From Opitutales bacterium (GTDB lineage: Bacteria > Verrucomicrobiota > Verrucomicrobiia > Opitutales > T3Sed10-336), in the NCBI GenBank assembly GCA_007130045.1, contig SLTG01000004.1, positions 1 through 54,031 of the forward strand: a stretch of DNA of 54,031 nucleotides, in the 5' to 3' direction. Below, one piece after another: positions 43,724 through 51,636 of the stretch. A program made the position numbers and the translations under genes. Numbering within the stretch: the first letter of the stretch is position 1; every line of letters begins with the position of its first letter. Below the pieces are notes generated by a model. That model did no database searches. It was not told where the DNA came from and saw nothing but the letters and a program-made list of their open reading frames with translations.

Positions 43724-44470
43724 TCAATCATCAGACGAGCTGCCATCAGCCCGAGGCTCCAGCATCAGTTTAACTTCCCCGTCCCGGACGTCAGCCATTG
43801 ATACTTTGGATGTATCAAATAAAACAATATAATCCATAATTGCACGCTTTGAACGCCCTGAGACTGTTAATGTGTAAACCTCATCTTTTTTTAAATTATA
43901 AAACAACCTTTTCTTAACATTTTCACCATCAATTCTTCTTTCGCCCAAAACAGTCCAGCCCCATTCGCGATCGGGAACACTTGAAAAATAGTGCTTTGTA
44001 TCTGATTCTAATATAGATTTGGAAAATGTGTCATGGGAACCAAATTCACCTGGTTCAAAATCGCCTTCCATTCTGACGAAATAATCGTTACAATGATCAT
44101 TCCTGGCGCCTTCTAAAATTCTGCTGGATCGGATTGTCAGTTGATAAGTGCCACTTTCGGGTGCTTTAAAAGTATATTTAATCGGAGAGTCAGGCGGCCC
44201 AAGATTTGGAGCATTCCCGGTAAAATAAAGCATAACGTCATTGGATGCTCCTGGAAAAAACCTCGGATGTCCGGGGCTGATTATCTCCCAATTACCCAGG
44301 GGAGAATTTGTATGTTCGGCTTGAAAAACCAGAACTCCTTCTGTGTCGGTTGGAGTGAGGGGTGTCAATCGTTCAGATGAGTTGCCATGAACGGAAGAAA
44401 CAGTTGTGAAACAGATCAAAAGCAATGATAGAATCAAAGCTAATGAGAAGAAGTTGGTTTTCGTTTTCAT
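43724..44470 (-). CDS. Secreted CBM6/galactose-binding-like protein
   Basis: 248 residues from ATG 44470. Signal peptide MKTKTNFFSLALILSLLLIC. One beta-sandwich domain with the pattern of CBM6-type modules: GVLVFQAEHTNSPLGNWEII, IKYTFKAPESGTYQLTIRSS, NDYFVRMEGDF and VYTLTVSGRSKRAIMDYIVL. No catalytic motif is visible, so it is probably a secreted carbohydrate-binding or uncharacterised module. AT-rich like the enolase gene. Preceded by cassette copy D. Confidence 0.65.
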   Translation of the reverse strand: MKTKTNFFSLALILSLLLICFTTVSSVHGNSSERLTPLTPTDTEGVLVFQAEHTNSPLGNWEIISPGHPRFFPGASNDVMLYFTGNAPNLGPPDSPIKYTFKAPESGTYQLTIRSSRILEGARNDHCNDYFVRMEGDFEPGEFGSHDTFSKSILESDTKHYFSSVPDREWGWTVLGERRIDGENVKKRLFYNLKKDEVYTLTVSGRSKRAIMDYIVLFDTSKVSMADVRDGEVKLMLEPRADGSSSDD

Positions 44471-44506
44471 AGATAATTAATTTTGTGGTCAGTTGTATTG
44501 GTTTTT

Positions 44507-44622
44507 GATAAGAAATCGCTTTTCAGGCGGCACGGGCACACACCCGCTGACACCGTACTGAAGAAGCACCCTGATTTTAAAAGCATAGCGGAATCGGGCC
44601 GGCGATGTCAAGTCCGACTTCA
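44507..44622 (-). repeat. Promoter-micro-ORF cassette, copy D (start codon lost)
   Basis: Minus strand: TGAAGTCGGAC, TTGACA (44606-44611), spacer TCGCCGGCCCGATTCCGC, TATGCT (44582-44587). At the position of the ATG in other copies (44575) there is ATC. The frame still reads IRVLLQYGVSGCVPVPPEKR and stays open to TGA 44489. It shares GATTTCTTATC with copy A. It lies 36 bases upstream of the CBM-like gene. Confidence 0.78.
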
Positions 44623-44925
44623 ATTGATTAGTAATTGTGTTAAAGAGCAACAAAACCATTAATGATGCTGATTTGAAAATTGACTTTCAATTTCTTACCG
44701 ACAACCTCTTACCAACGGTTTTAAAGGCGATATTCGGTTTGGCTGTTTGGGGATGGCAACCCGGGATCGGGCGGGCAAGGGGATCATTACAGTGGGTGTG
44801 ACGGTCCACGGAATGATTTTTCTTTCAAAATGAAAAATAAATGATTGGGGAGGGATTATGAAGGGATCGGGAGTTATCAGGTATTGCCGAGGTCCGGTCC
44901 CAAGTGCCTAACAATTATTCCTGTT
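44623..44925. promoter_or_regulatory. Upstream region of the cbb3 operon
   Basis: About 300 bases between cassette D and ccoS. TTGAAA (44672-44677) and TTTCAA (44685-44690) form an inverted repeat with a 6-bp spacer. It loosely resembles, but does not match, the FNR consensus TTGAT-N4-ATCAA. No gene is supported here. Confidence 0.3.
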
Positions 44926-45165
44926 ATGAGTGCCGGAGCATTGGTCCTGGTCCTGTCCTCGCTGCTGATCATCGGCGGGGGTCTCGCCCTCTTCCTGTGG
45001 GCTTTTTTCAACGGTCAGTTTAACGATATCCAGAAAGGCCGAATGCTTCCCTTTGACGAAGAGGAGCCGGCCGGAAAGCGGACTGATCAAATATTCCAGG
45101 ATAAACCATCCGAACCCAACGAAAAACAAAATAAGGGAGAAGAGCAACCCTGTGGACCCCGGTAG
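44926..45165 (+). CDS. ccoS: cbb3 oxidase assembly protein CcoS
   Basis: 79 residues from ATG 44926; the frame is open upstream but that part is not CcoS-like. One transmembrane helix (LVLSSLLIIGGGLALFLWAF) is followed by the CcoS signature FNGQFNDIQKGRMLPFDEEE, then a charged tail. CcoS is needed to insert haem and copper cofactors into the cbb3 oxidase. It overlaps ccoN by 14 bases. Confidence 0.85.
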   Translation: MSAGALVLVLSSLLIIGGGLALFLWAFFNGQFNDIQKGRMLPFDEEEPAGKRTDQIFQDKPSEPNEKQNKGEEQPCGPR

Positions 45166-46576
45166 CAATCAACCTTCGTACTCTGTCAGTGACCTCGATC
45201 GCAAGGCACGTTTTGTGGTCCTGTTCCTGATCTTTTCCGGCGTGTTCTGGCTGCTGTTCGGAACGTTGCTGGCCCTGTTCGCCTCCCTGAAGATGCACCT
45301 GCCCGACTGGCTTGGCACGGCCGGATGGCTAACGTTCGGACGCGTGCGGCCGCTGCACCTGAACACCATGGTCTACGGATGGGCATCGCTCACCGGTGCC
45401 GGCGTTTCCCTGTGGATGCTGAGCCGACTGCTCAAGGCGCCGATCATGCTGCGCGGCTACATCGTCCTCGCGGGCGTGGTCTGGAACATCGCTTTGCTGC
45501 TCGGCAGCATCCAGATCCTTGCAGGCTTTTCACGCGGGATCGAATGGCTGGAGTTCCCGGTCGCGACCATGGTCGCGATCGTGCTCTGCGTGATTATCAT
45601 ATCCGTCTCGGTACTGTTGATGCTTATCAACCGCCGGGTGAAGCAGCTGTATGTCTCGGTGTGGTACCTGATCGCCGCGTTCCTGTGGTTCCCGCTGCTC
45701 GGGCTGGTCTCGTCGCTGCCCATTTTCGACACGCCCACGGTGCAGGCCGGCATGAACTGGTGGTATGCACACAATGCGCTGGGACTCTGGTTCACCCCGG
45801 TCGGACTCGCCGCCGCCTATTATTTCATCCCCAAGGTGCTGGGCCGGCCGATCTACAGCTACGGCCTTTCCCTGCTCGGCTTCTGGGGGCTTGCGCTGTT
45901 CTACAACTGGAACGGGTTTCATCATCTGATCGGTGGACCGGTACCCACCTGGTTCGTGACCATCTCCATATCCGCCAGTGTGATGATGGTGATCCCGGTG
46001 GTGGTCGTGGCGGTGAACCACCACATGACGGTGGTCGGTTCGTTCCGGGCAGTGGTGAACTCGCCCACGCTGCGCTTCGTGGTCTTTGCGGCCATGAGCT
46101 ACACCTTCGTCAGCCTCCAGGGCGCCGCGCAGGCACTGAGGTCGTTCAACGAGGTAATCCATTTCACCCATTTCGTGGTCGCCCATGCTCATATTGGCAT
46201 GTACGCATTCGTGACCATGATGCTGTTCGGGGCGTGCTATTATATCATCCCCCGCGTCACCATGCGCGAATGGCACTCCAAGGGTCTCATCAAATGGCAT
46301 TTCTGGCTGACGGCCATCGGCATCATCATATACGCCGGGGCGTTGCAGGGCATCGGGGTGTTCCAGGGTTTCGCGATGAACGATCCGGAAGTACCCTTCA
46401 CCGACACGGTGACCATGACCATTCCCTATCTGGTGGCGCGTTCGGTCTCCGGCTTTTTGATGACGGCCGGACACCTGATCTTCGCCTGGCTGATGTTCCG
46501 AATGGTGTACCGTCCGGGCGAACAGCCGGCATCCCCGCTTGTCTGGAATAAAATTAGAGAGGAGTTTGCGTCATGA
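45152..46576 (+). CDS. ccoN: cbb3-type cytochrome c oxidase subunit I
   Basis: 474 residues from GTG 45152, preceded by AAGGGAGAAGAG; earlier in-frame starts lie inside ccoS. Twelve transmembrane helices. Haem and copper ligands: RPLHLNTMVYGW (low-spin haem His), WWYAHNALGLWFTP and NWNGFHHLIGGPVP (CuB His residues), and FTHFVVAHAHIGMYAF (haem b and b3 His). It reduces O2 with high affinity and pumps protons. The start lies within the end of ccoS and the stop overlaps the ccoO start (ATGA), giving coupled translation. N and O are separate genes here, not fused. Confidence 0.95.
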   Translation: MDPGSNQPSYSVSDLDRKARFVVLFLIFSGVFWLLFGTLLALFASLKMHLPDWLGTAGWLTFGRVRPLHLNTMVYGWASLTGAGVSLWMLSRLLKAPIMLRGYIVLAGVVWNIALLLGSIQILAGFSRGIEWLEFPVATMVAIVLCVIIISVSVLLMLINRRVKQLYVSVWYLIAAFLWFPLLGLVSSLPIFDTPTVQAGMNWWYAHNALGLWFTPVGLAAAYYFIPKVLGRPIYSYGLSLLGFWGLALFYNWNGFHHLIGGPVPTWFVTISISASVMMVIPVVVVAVNHHMTVVGSFRAVVNSPTLRFVVFAAMSYTFVSLQGAAQALRSFNEVIHFTHFVVAHAHIGMYAFVTMMLFGACYYIIPRVTMREWHSKGLIKWHFWLTAIGIIIYAGALQGIGVFQGFAMNDPEVPFTDTVTMTIPYLVARSVSGFLMTAGHLIFAWLMFRMVYRPGEQPASPLVWNKIREEFAS

Positions 46577-47148
46577 TGCGTAACACCATACTTCTGTTCG
46601 GCATTATCGCCACCTTTGCCATTGCCATGTTCGGCCTGACCATCCTACCGAAAATGTTCATTGATAAGGCGGTCAAGGAGCCTGACTATTACACCCCGTT
46701 CGAGGTTACCGAAGGGCATCGCATTTTCGTGCGGGAAGGATGCATTTACTGCCACTCCAAGCAGGTGCGAGCGGAGGGTTTCGGCGCCGATTTCGAGCGT
46801 GGATGGGGCCGGGCCAGTGTGGCCACCGATTACCGGAACCTGCTGCCGCACAACCTGGGCACCATGCGCACCGGGCCTGACCTGGCCAATATCGGCGCGC
46901 GGCAGCCGGGACGCGACTGGCACTATCTTAACCTTTACCAGCCGCGGGCCATCAATGAGCACAGCATCATGCCACCGTTTTCCTGGCTTTTCGAGGTGGT
47001 GAGCGAGGATGCACGTCCCGGCGACGAAGGGCTGCGCCTGCCCGAAGCGTACCGCATCCCCGGAATGAAGGTCCTGCCGACCGATGAAGCCCATTCCCTG
47101 GTGGCCTACCTGATATCCCTTGACCAGCAAACCGCAGGAGTGGACTGA
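46573..47148 (+). CDS. ccoO: cbb3 oxidase mono-haem cytochrome c subunit II
   Basis: 191 residues from ATG 46573 behind GAGGAG. One N-terminal transmembrane helix, then the haem c motif EGCIYCHSKQVR (near residue 56) and the CcoO block SVATDYRNLLPHNLGTMRTG, DLANIGARQPG and INEHSIMPPFSWLF, whose Met is the sixth haem ligand. It passes electrons to CcoN. Its stop shares a base with the ccoP start (TGATG). Confidence 0.95.
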   Translation: MMRNTILLFGIIATFAIAMFGLTILPKMFIDKAVKEPDYYTPFEVTEGHRIFVREGCIYCHSKQVRAEGFGADFERGWGRASVATDYRNLLPHNLGTMRTGPDLANIGARQPGRDWHYLNLYQPRAINEHSIMPPFSWLFEVVSEDARPGDEGLRLPEAYRIPGMKVLPTDEAHSLVAYLISLDQQTAGVD

Positions 47149-47894
47149 TGGCTGATGAACAAGATTTCGGAAACCCCGGCCAAGGGGGTGACCAGGACCG
47201 GAAACCTGATCGGTACCAGGGCTCTGACCCCGATCGTGACACGAAAAACAGTGCGAATGATACCGGAGGGTTTACCGATTCGGAAGGTGAGCGCAGTATA
47301 GAGGACCTCCACCGTGCAGCGACCGAACGGGAGGAGCAGATCCCGGAGGAAGGCAATGAGCGTGGCCCCTGGTGGATGTATGCGATCATCATCGCTACCC
47401 TGGCCTTCGGGTTTTTCTACATGGGCCGCTATCTGGGGGAGATCTCGGATCGGCCGCATGTGCTTTTTACAGATCCGGCACCACCGGACCTGGAAGAAGT
47501 CGAGCTGGATCTGATGGCCGAGGGGCGTCGCGTCTACACCCGGCTATGTCAATCCTGTCACCAGCAGGATGGCGCCGGTGTGCCCGGTGCGTTCCCTCCA
47601 TTGGGCGGGTCGGACTGGGTGGTCGGTGTTCCGGAGTGGCCGGTCAAGATCGTGCTGCACGGATTTCAGGGCGAGATCGTGCGCGAAGGGGTGACCTACA
47701 ACGCCGTAATGCCGGGGTTCGGCCGGTCGCTCTCCGATGAGGAAGTGGCCTCGGTGGTCACCTACATCAGGAATTCATTCGGGAACGAGGCCATGGAGGT
47801 CCAGCCCGAGGAGGTTGCCGAAATGCAGGAAGCGACGTCGGGAAGAACCGAACAATGGACCGAGTCGGAGCTGGATGGTTTCATAGACCGCTGA
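47148..47894 (+). CDS. ccoP: cbb3 oxidase cytochrome c subunit III, single-haem form
   Basis: 248 residues. An unusually long hydrophilic N-terminus (~72 residues, Gly/Asp/Arg-rich) precedes the transmembrane helix WWMYAIIIATLAFGFFYMG. One cytochrome c domain follows with LCQSCHQQDGAGVPGAFPPL and ligand Met in YNAVMPGFG. Classical CcoP has two CxxCH motifs; only one is present, as in the CcoP-like proteins of some non-proteobacterial lineages. The end is acidic. AGGAG precedes the ATG. Confidence 0.88.
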   Translation: MADEQDFGNPGQGGDQDRKPDRYQGSDPDRDTKNSANDTGGFTDSEGERSIEDLHRAATEREEQIPEEGNERGPWWMYAIIIATLAFGFFYMGRYLGEISDRPHVLFTDPAPPDLEEVELDLMAEGRRVYTRLCQSCHQQDGAGVPGAFPPLGGSDWVVGVPEWPVKIVLHGFQGEIVREGVTYNAVMPGFGRSLSDEEVASVVTYIRNSFGNEAMEVQPEEVAEMQEATSGRTEQWTESELDGFIDR

Positions 47895-47895
47895 T

Positions 47896-50559
47896 TTGAA
47901 ACAGGAATCACAGCATACTCCGGTTTGCGTGCATTGCGGGCTGCCCGTGTCCGCGGCCTCTTCGCACCCGCCACCACCCGTGCGCGGAAAGGATTCGCAC
48001 CCGACGCAATCCCCGGCCGCTCCGCCGTTAGAGACTGCCCGGCCGTCGCCGGTGCCGTCCGGGCCGCTGTTCTGCTGCTTCGGATGCCGGATGGTCTGGG
48101 AAATGGAGCAGCACAAGCCGGCCGATGGCGGAACGTCCGACCGCCTGTCTCCCCTGAATCTGCTCTACCTCCGCTTCTCGCTCGCCCTTATCGCCTCGAT
48201 GTTCCTGATATTCATCAGCCTGACGCTGCATTTCGAAGCCGGACAGGCCCCGGCATTCCTGAGGTATCTGAGCCTGGCCCTGGCGACCGGGGTCATGCTG
48301 CTGCTCGCCGGACCCTTCCTGGACAATCTGAAACGCGAGATATACGACCGGCGCCTGAGCCTGGCCTCTCTCATCTTTACCGGATCGGGGGCGGCCTGGC
48401 TGCTGTCGGCATGGAATACGGTTACAGCGGAATTCCAAGGCCTTTCCGCACCGGTTGGACCCGACGCCGGACCGACCTATTTCGAGACCTCGGCCATGAT
48501 CCTGACTTTCTATGTCGGCAGCCTGCTGCTGGACACGCACATCAAACGCGGTATGGCGGCATATACACGCTTGTGGGAAACGGAGGCATCGCCGGAAGTG
48601 CTGAAGGTGGCGGGGGACGGCCGTGCGGAGGGTCGGGAAAAAGTGGCTGCCGGTGGCAGGGACGCAACCGACCCGGACAAGGCCGATGCCGCCTCCGTAT
48701 CCTCCCTCGCAAAACGCGCGATCCGGACCGGTGTCGAGACCCTTGTGAAAGGAGACCGTTATCTGGCGGAAGCGGGGCAGCCGCTGCTTACCGACGCTGT
48801 GGTGTGCGAGGGTGCCGGTTTTGTGGATGAATCGCATCTCACCGGTGAACCGGATCCGGTCCGGAAGCAAAAAGGCGATTCCATCACGGCGGGCAGCGTC
48901 AGTATAGACGGCGGCATGGTCCTGCAGGTCGCCCGGCCCTACCGGGAGTCGTCGTTGCAGGAATACCTGCGCCGGGCGCGGGCCATGCGTTCGCGACCGG
49001 GTTATTACGAACGGTTTGCGGCCAGGGGCGCATCTTTCCTGCTGGCTCTTGTGGTGACCGCGGCTTTTGCCGGGCTTGCCTGCCACATGTGGGCGGCTGA
49101 CCTTCCCCAGTCGCTCCATGTCTTTCTGGCCGTGCTGCTCATCGGCTGTCCGTGTGCTTTCTCCATATCCACCCCTGCAGCGCTGTGGGTTGCCAACCAG
49201 CGCCTGCACAGGTCCGGCGTTATTGCCATGGGAGGCAGCCGGGCGCTGGAGAAGCTGTCGGAAACGAAAGTGGTCCTCTTTGACAAGACCGGCACCCTGA
49301 CCGAAGGTGTCGCGGTCCGGTCGATCCGGAGGATGACCGATGATCCCGACTGGCCGGTCGAGCGACTCATGCGCCTGGCAGGCGGACTCGAAATGGACCA
49401 GGCGCATCCCTTTGCCAAAGCCCTGCGACGCTACCTGGATCAGAACGGACTCGATCCCATATGGCCGAACCAGGCCCGGGTGCTGCCGGGGCTGGGAATG
49501 GAAGGGCGCTATGGAGGCAAGGATGCCTCTGCCGATCTGCAGCAACAGGGAGCACGGCCGGATGCGTCTGCTAATGGCGGCAACGACGGCGTACGGGAAA
49601 ACGCATCGCGGCAGACCATTTCACAGAAGAGCACTTCACGGCAAACGGCAGCGTATCAGGTTCTGCTGGTCAACGGTAACCATCCGGAAGCGAAGGGCCG
49701 GTTGGAGGAATCGGAACTGGGACTGTTTATGGATGGCCGTCTGATGCTCCGGCTCCGTATTTACCAGCCGCCGCGGCGTCATCTCTGGAATGTGATCCGG
49801 CGCCTGCAGGAAGAAAACGGGGTCAGGGTAGGTGTGGTGACCGGTGATCCTTCCGAGGCATCGACCGCACTGCCCAATGTACGGACGTACTCATCGTCCA
49901 ATCCATCGGCTGATCCATCCTTGGTGTCTCCGTCTTCATCCTCCTCATTATCGCCGGTTTCGCCATCGATATCGCCATCCTCATTGTCATCACCGGCATC
50001 CCTGTCCATTTCTTCCACCGGGAGGGATGCGGCGGCAAATGCCGGCCGGCAGGAAGCCGATATCCATCCGGATGTCGATTACCACGGCAGCTGCACCCCG
50101 GAACGCAAAGCGGAACTGGTGGATGAATACCGCCGGCGCTACGGAAAGGTGATGTTTGTAGGCGACGGGACCAATGACCTGATGGCGATCAACAAGGCGG
50201 ACCTCGGGGTCGGCGTCTACAACGGGACACTCAGCATTCGCAACCATGCCGATTTTGTGCTGTTCCACCCGAACCTGAACGTCGTTCCGGAAATGCTGGA
50301 TTTCGCCGGCAAGATCACCGGCACGATCCGCATCAACTTTTTCTGGGCCATCGTTTACAATTTTGTTGGGATCGGTGTTGCCCTCATGGGACTGCTGCAC
50401 CCGTTTTTCGCCATCCTGGCGATGATGCTCAGCTCGATATTCGTCACCCTGCACTCGTCATCTCTACAGCGGCGGCAGCCCTCGCTGGGCGAACTGGAGA
50501 GGCAGGTCAACACGGTCACCGTCGGGCCGTTGCTGCAGGCGGGTGTCAGCGAGACCTGA
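47896..50559 (+). CDS. ccoI: Copper P1B ATPase of the cbb3 operon (CcoI/FixI), with low-complexity insertions
   Basis: 887 residues from TTG 47896, one base after the ccoP stop; no ATG precedes conserved sequence. N-terminal CVHCGLPV and FCCFGCRMVWEME are characteristic of CcoI/FixI. CPC motif GCPCAFSISTPAAL, actuator ESHLTGEPDP, phosphorylation site DKTGTLTEG, DQAHP and GDGTNDLMAINKADLGVGVY. It supplies copper for CcoN maturation. Three insertions are unusual: Asp/Ala-rich at ~250-275, Ser/Gln-rich at ~545-590, and a Ser/Pro-rich stretch at ~670-705 (for example PSLVSPSSSSSLSPVSPSIS) between the N-domain and the hinge. Confidence 0.88.
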   Translation: MKQESQHTPVCVHCGLPVSAASSHPPPPVRGKDSHPTQSPAAPPLETARPSPVPSGPLFCCFGCRMVWEMEQHKPADGGTSDRLSPLNLLYLRFSLALIASMFLIFISLTLHFEAGQAPAFLRYLSLALATGVMLLLAGPFLDNLKREIYDRRLSLASLIFTGSGAAWLLSAWNTVTAEFQGLSAPVGPDAGPTYFETSAMILTFYVGSLLLDTHIKRGMAAYTRLWETEASPEVLKVAGDGRAEGREKVAAGGRDATDPDKADAASVSSLAKRAIRTGVETLVKGDRYLAEAGQPLLTDAVVCEGAGFVDESHLTGEPDPVRKQKGDSITAGSVSIDGGMVLQVARPYRESSLQEYLRRARAMRSRPGYYERFAARGASFLLALVVTAAFAGLACHMWAADLPQSLHVFLAVLLIGCPCAFSISTPAALWVANQRLHRSGVIAMGGSRALEKLSETKVVLFDKTGTLTEGVAVRSIRRMTDDPDWPVERLMRLAGGLEMDQAHPFAKALRRYLDQNGLDPIWPNQARVLPGLGMEGRYGGKDASADLQQQGARPDASANGGNDGVRENASRQTISQKSTSRQTAAYQVLLVNGNHPEAKGRLEESELGLFMDGRLMLRLRIYQPPRRHLWNVIRRLQEENGVRVGVVTGDPSEASTALPNVRTYSSSNPSADPSLVSPSSSSSLSPVSPSISPSSLSSPASLSISSTGRDAAANAGRQEADIHPDVDYHGSCTPERKAELVDEYRRRYGKVMFVGDGTNDLMAINKADLGVGVYNGTLSIRNHADFVLFHPNLNVVPEMLDFAGKITGTIRINFFWAIVYNFVGIGVALMGLLHPFFAILAMMLSSIFVTLHSSSLQRRQPSLGELERQVNTVTVGPLLQAGVSET

Positions 50560-50578
50560 CCTGGTAGTTTTTTCTGAT

Positions 50579-51268
50579 ATGGACATACTCTGGACCGGCT
50601 TTCTTTTGGGATTTTTCGGCTCTGCGCACTGTATTGGCATGTGCGGACCCATCGCCGTGGCGCTTCCCGGAAGCAGGGGTCTGATGCGCTCGTACCTTTC
50701 CGGCAGAGTATTGTATAATATCGGCCGGACCATAACCTATACGCTTATGGGTGCCGTGCTGGGCTTGCTGGGGCTGGGGGTCTGGCTGGCGGGGTATCAG
50801 CAGGCGCTGTCAGTGGTCACCGGGGCCGGCATCGTCGTGGTGACCCTGATAAGCTGGAACCGATCGTGGATCCCATCCTGCAGGGTGTTTACGGGTCTTG
50901 CCTCACACTTTGAACGGATGATGCGACCGCTTATGCAGAGCAACTCGCAACTCGGAATGCTGGCAATAGGCGTGGTAAACGGATTTCTGCCGTGTGGACT
51001 GGTTTACGTGGCGCTGGCCGCGGCACTGGCAACCGGGAGCATCTACGGTGGTATGGCCTATATGGCGCTATTCGGGCTCGGCACCGCACCGGTGATGTTC
51101 CTGGTGGCGGTCTCACCGGGTTTCCTATCCGGAAAATGGCGCTTGCGGCTGCAGAAGGCCATTCCGTGGCTGGCCATTCTGGTGGGTGTGCTGCTGATCC
51201 TGCGCGGTTTGTCGCTTGGTATCCCGTTCATCAGTCCGGATTTGGGTGGAAACGGGGCCTGCCACTGA
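50579..51268 (+). CDS. TauE/SafE-like (UreH-type) membrane protein of the cbb3 operon
   Basis: 229 residues from ATG 50579. About six transmembrane helices. Cys-containing motifs LGFFGSAHCIGMCGPIAVAL and VNGFLPCGLVYVALAAAL are typical of the UreH_2/DsbD-like family that accompanies ccoI in many cbb3 clusters. A role in copper handling or in cofactor delivery to the oxidase is inferred from this position. Start 19 bases after ccoI, so it is probably the last gene of the operon. Confidence 0.82.
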   Translation: MDILWTGFLLGFFGSAHCIGMCGPIAVALPGSRGLMRSYLSGRVLYNIGRTITYTLMGAVLGLLGLGVWLAGYQQALSVVTGAGIVVVTLISWNRSWIPSCRVFTGLASHFERMMRPLMQSNSQLGMLAIGVVNGFLPCGLVYVALAAALATGSIYGGMAYMALFGLGTAPVMFLVAVSPGFLSGKWRLRLQKAIPWLAILVGVLLILRGLSLGIPFISPDLGGNGACH

Positions 51269-51636
51269 AGAAGGCAAGCTAGTTCTCGCCGGTTTTGTGT
51301 TATCAACCGATATCGAAATTCCGGAAATAAAACCCCCTATATTTGGATGAAAAGTTTATTCGGAATCATACTTGAAAACGCACAGGAGGTTTTTGGCATG
51401 CCTCGACCCATTTGATGCTCCCGTTGCCGCCAACAGCGATATCCACTCTGTTGCTGTCCTGCACTGCGGAACCGGATACGCTCGATCACCGCTCTGTCGT
51501 CGATCAAAGCCACGATGCGCATTTCGCGCGAGCATTTCAGGCGGAACCAACGTCCCTTGCGGGAAATTGGGTCAAAGCGAAGCCTCCCTGACGTTCAGTG
51601 CTCAGGGCCTGGGTAATCAGGGCGTATTCAGTAAAG
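51269..51636 (-). pseudogene. Decayed transposase C-terminus (IS91-like), within an otherwise empty stretch
   Basis: On the minus strand around 51440-51590 one frame reads KGRWFRLKCSREMRIVALID followed by DRAVIERI, similar to the conserved end of IS91-type zinc-containing transposases (CPKCGG-RMRIVAFI-type). The following residues are scrambled and there is no start or full gene. It follows the cbb3 operon on the opposite strand. The rest of the gap holds nothing I can support. Confidence 0.4.

Noticed and set aside
44672-44690. FNR/Anr box before the cbb3 operon
   Set aside because: The inverted repeat TTGAAA-N6-TTTCAA lacks the TTGAT-N4-ATCAA spacing, so I record only an inverted repeat.
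45053-45151. Longer start for ccoN
   Set aside because: It lies inside ccoS and encodes a hydrophilic stretch absent from the family; GTG 45152 has a ribosome binding site.
45325-46551. 408-codon frame inside ccoN
   Set aside because: Shifted shadow of ccoN, rich in Arg, Gly and His with no motifs.
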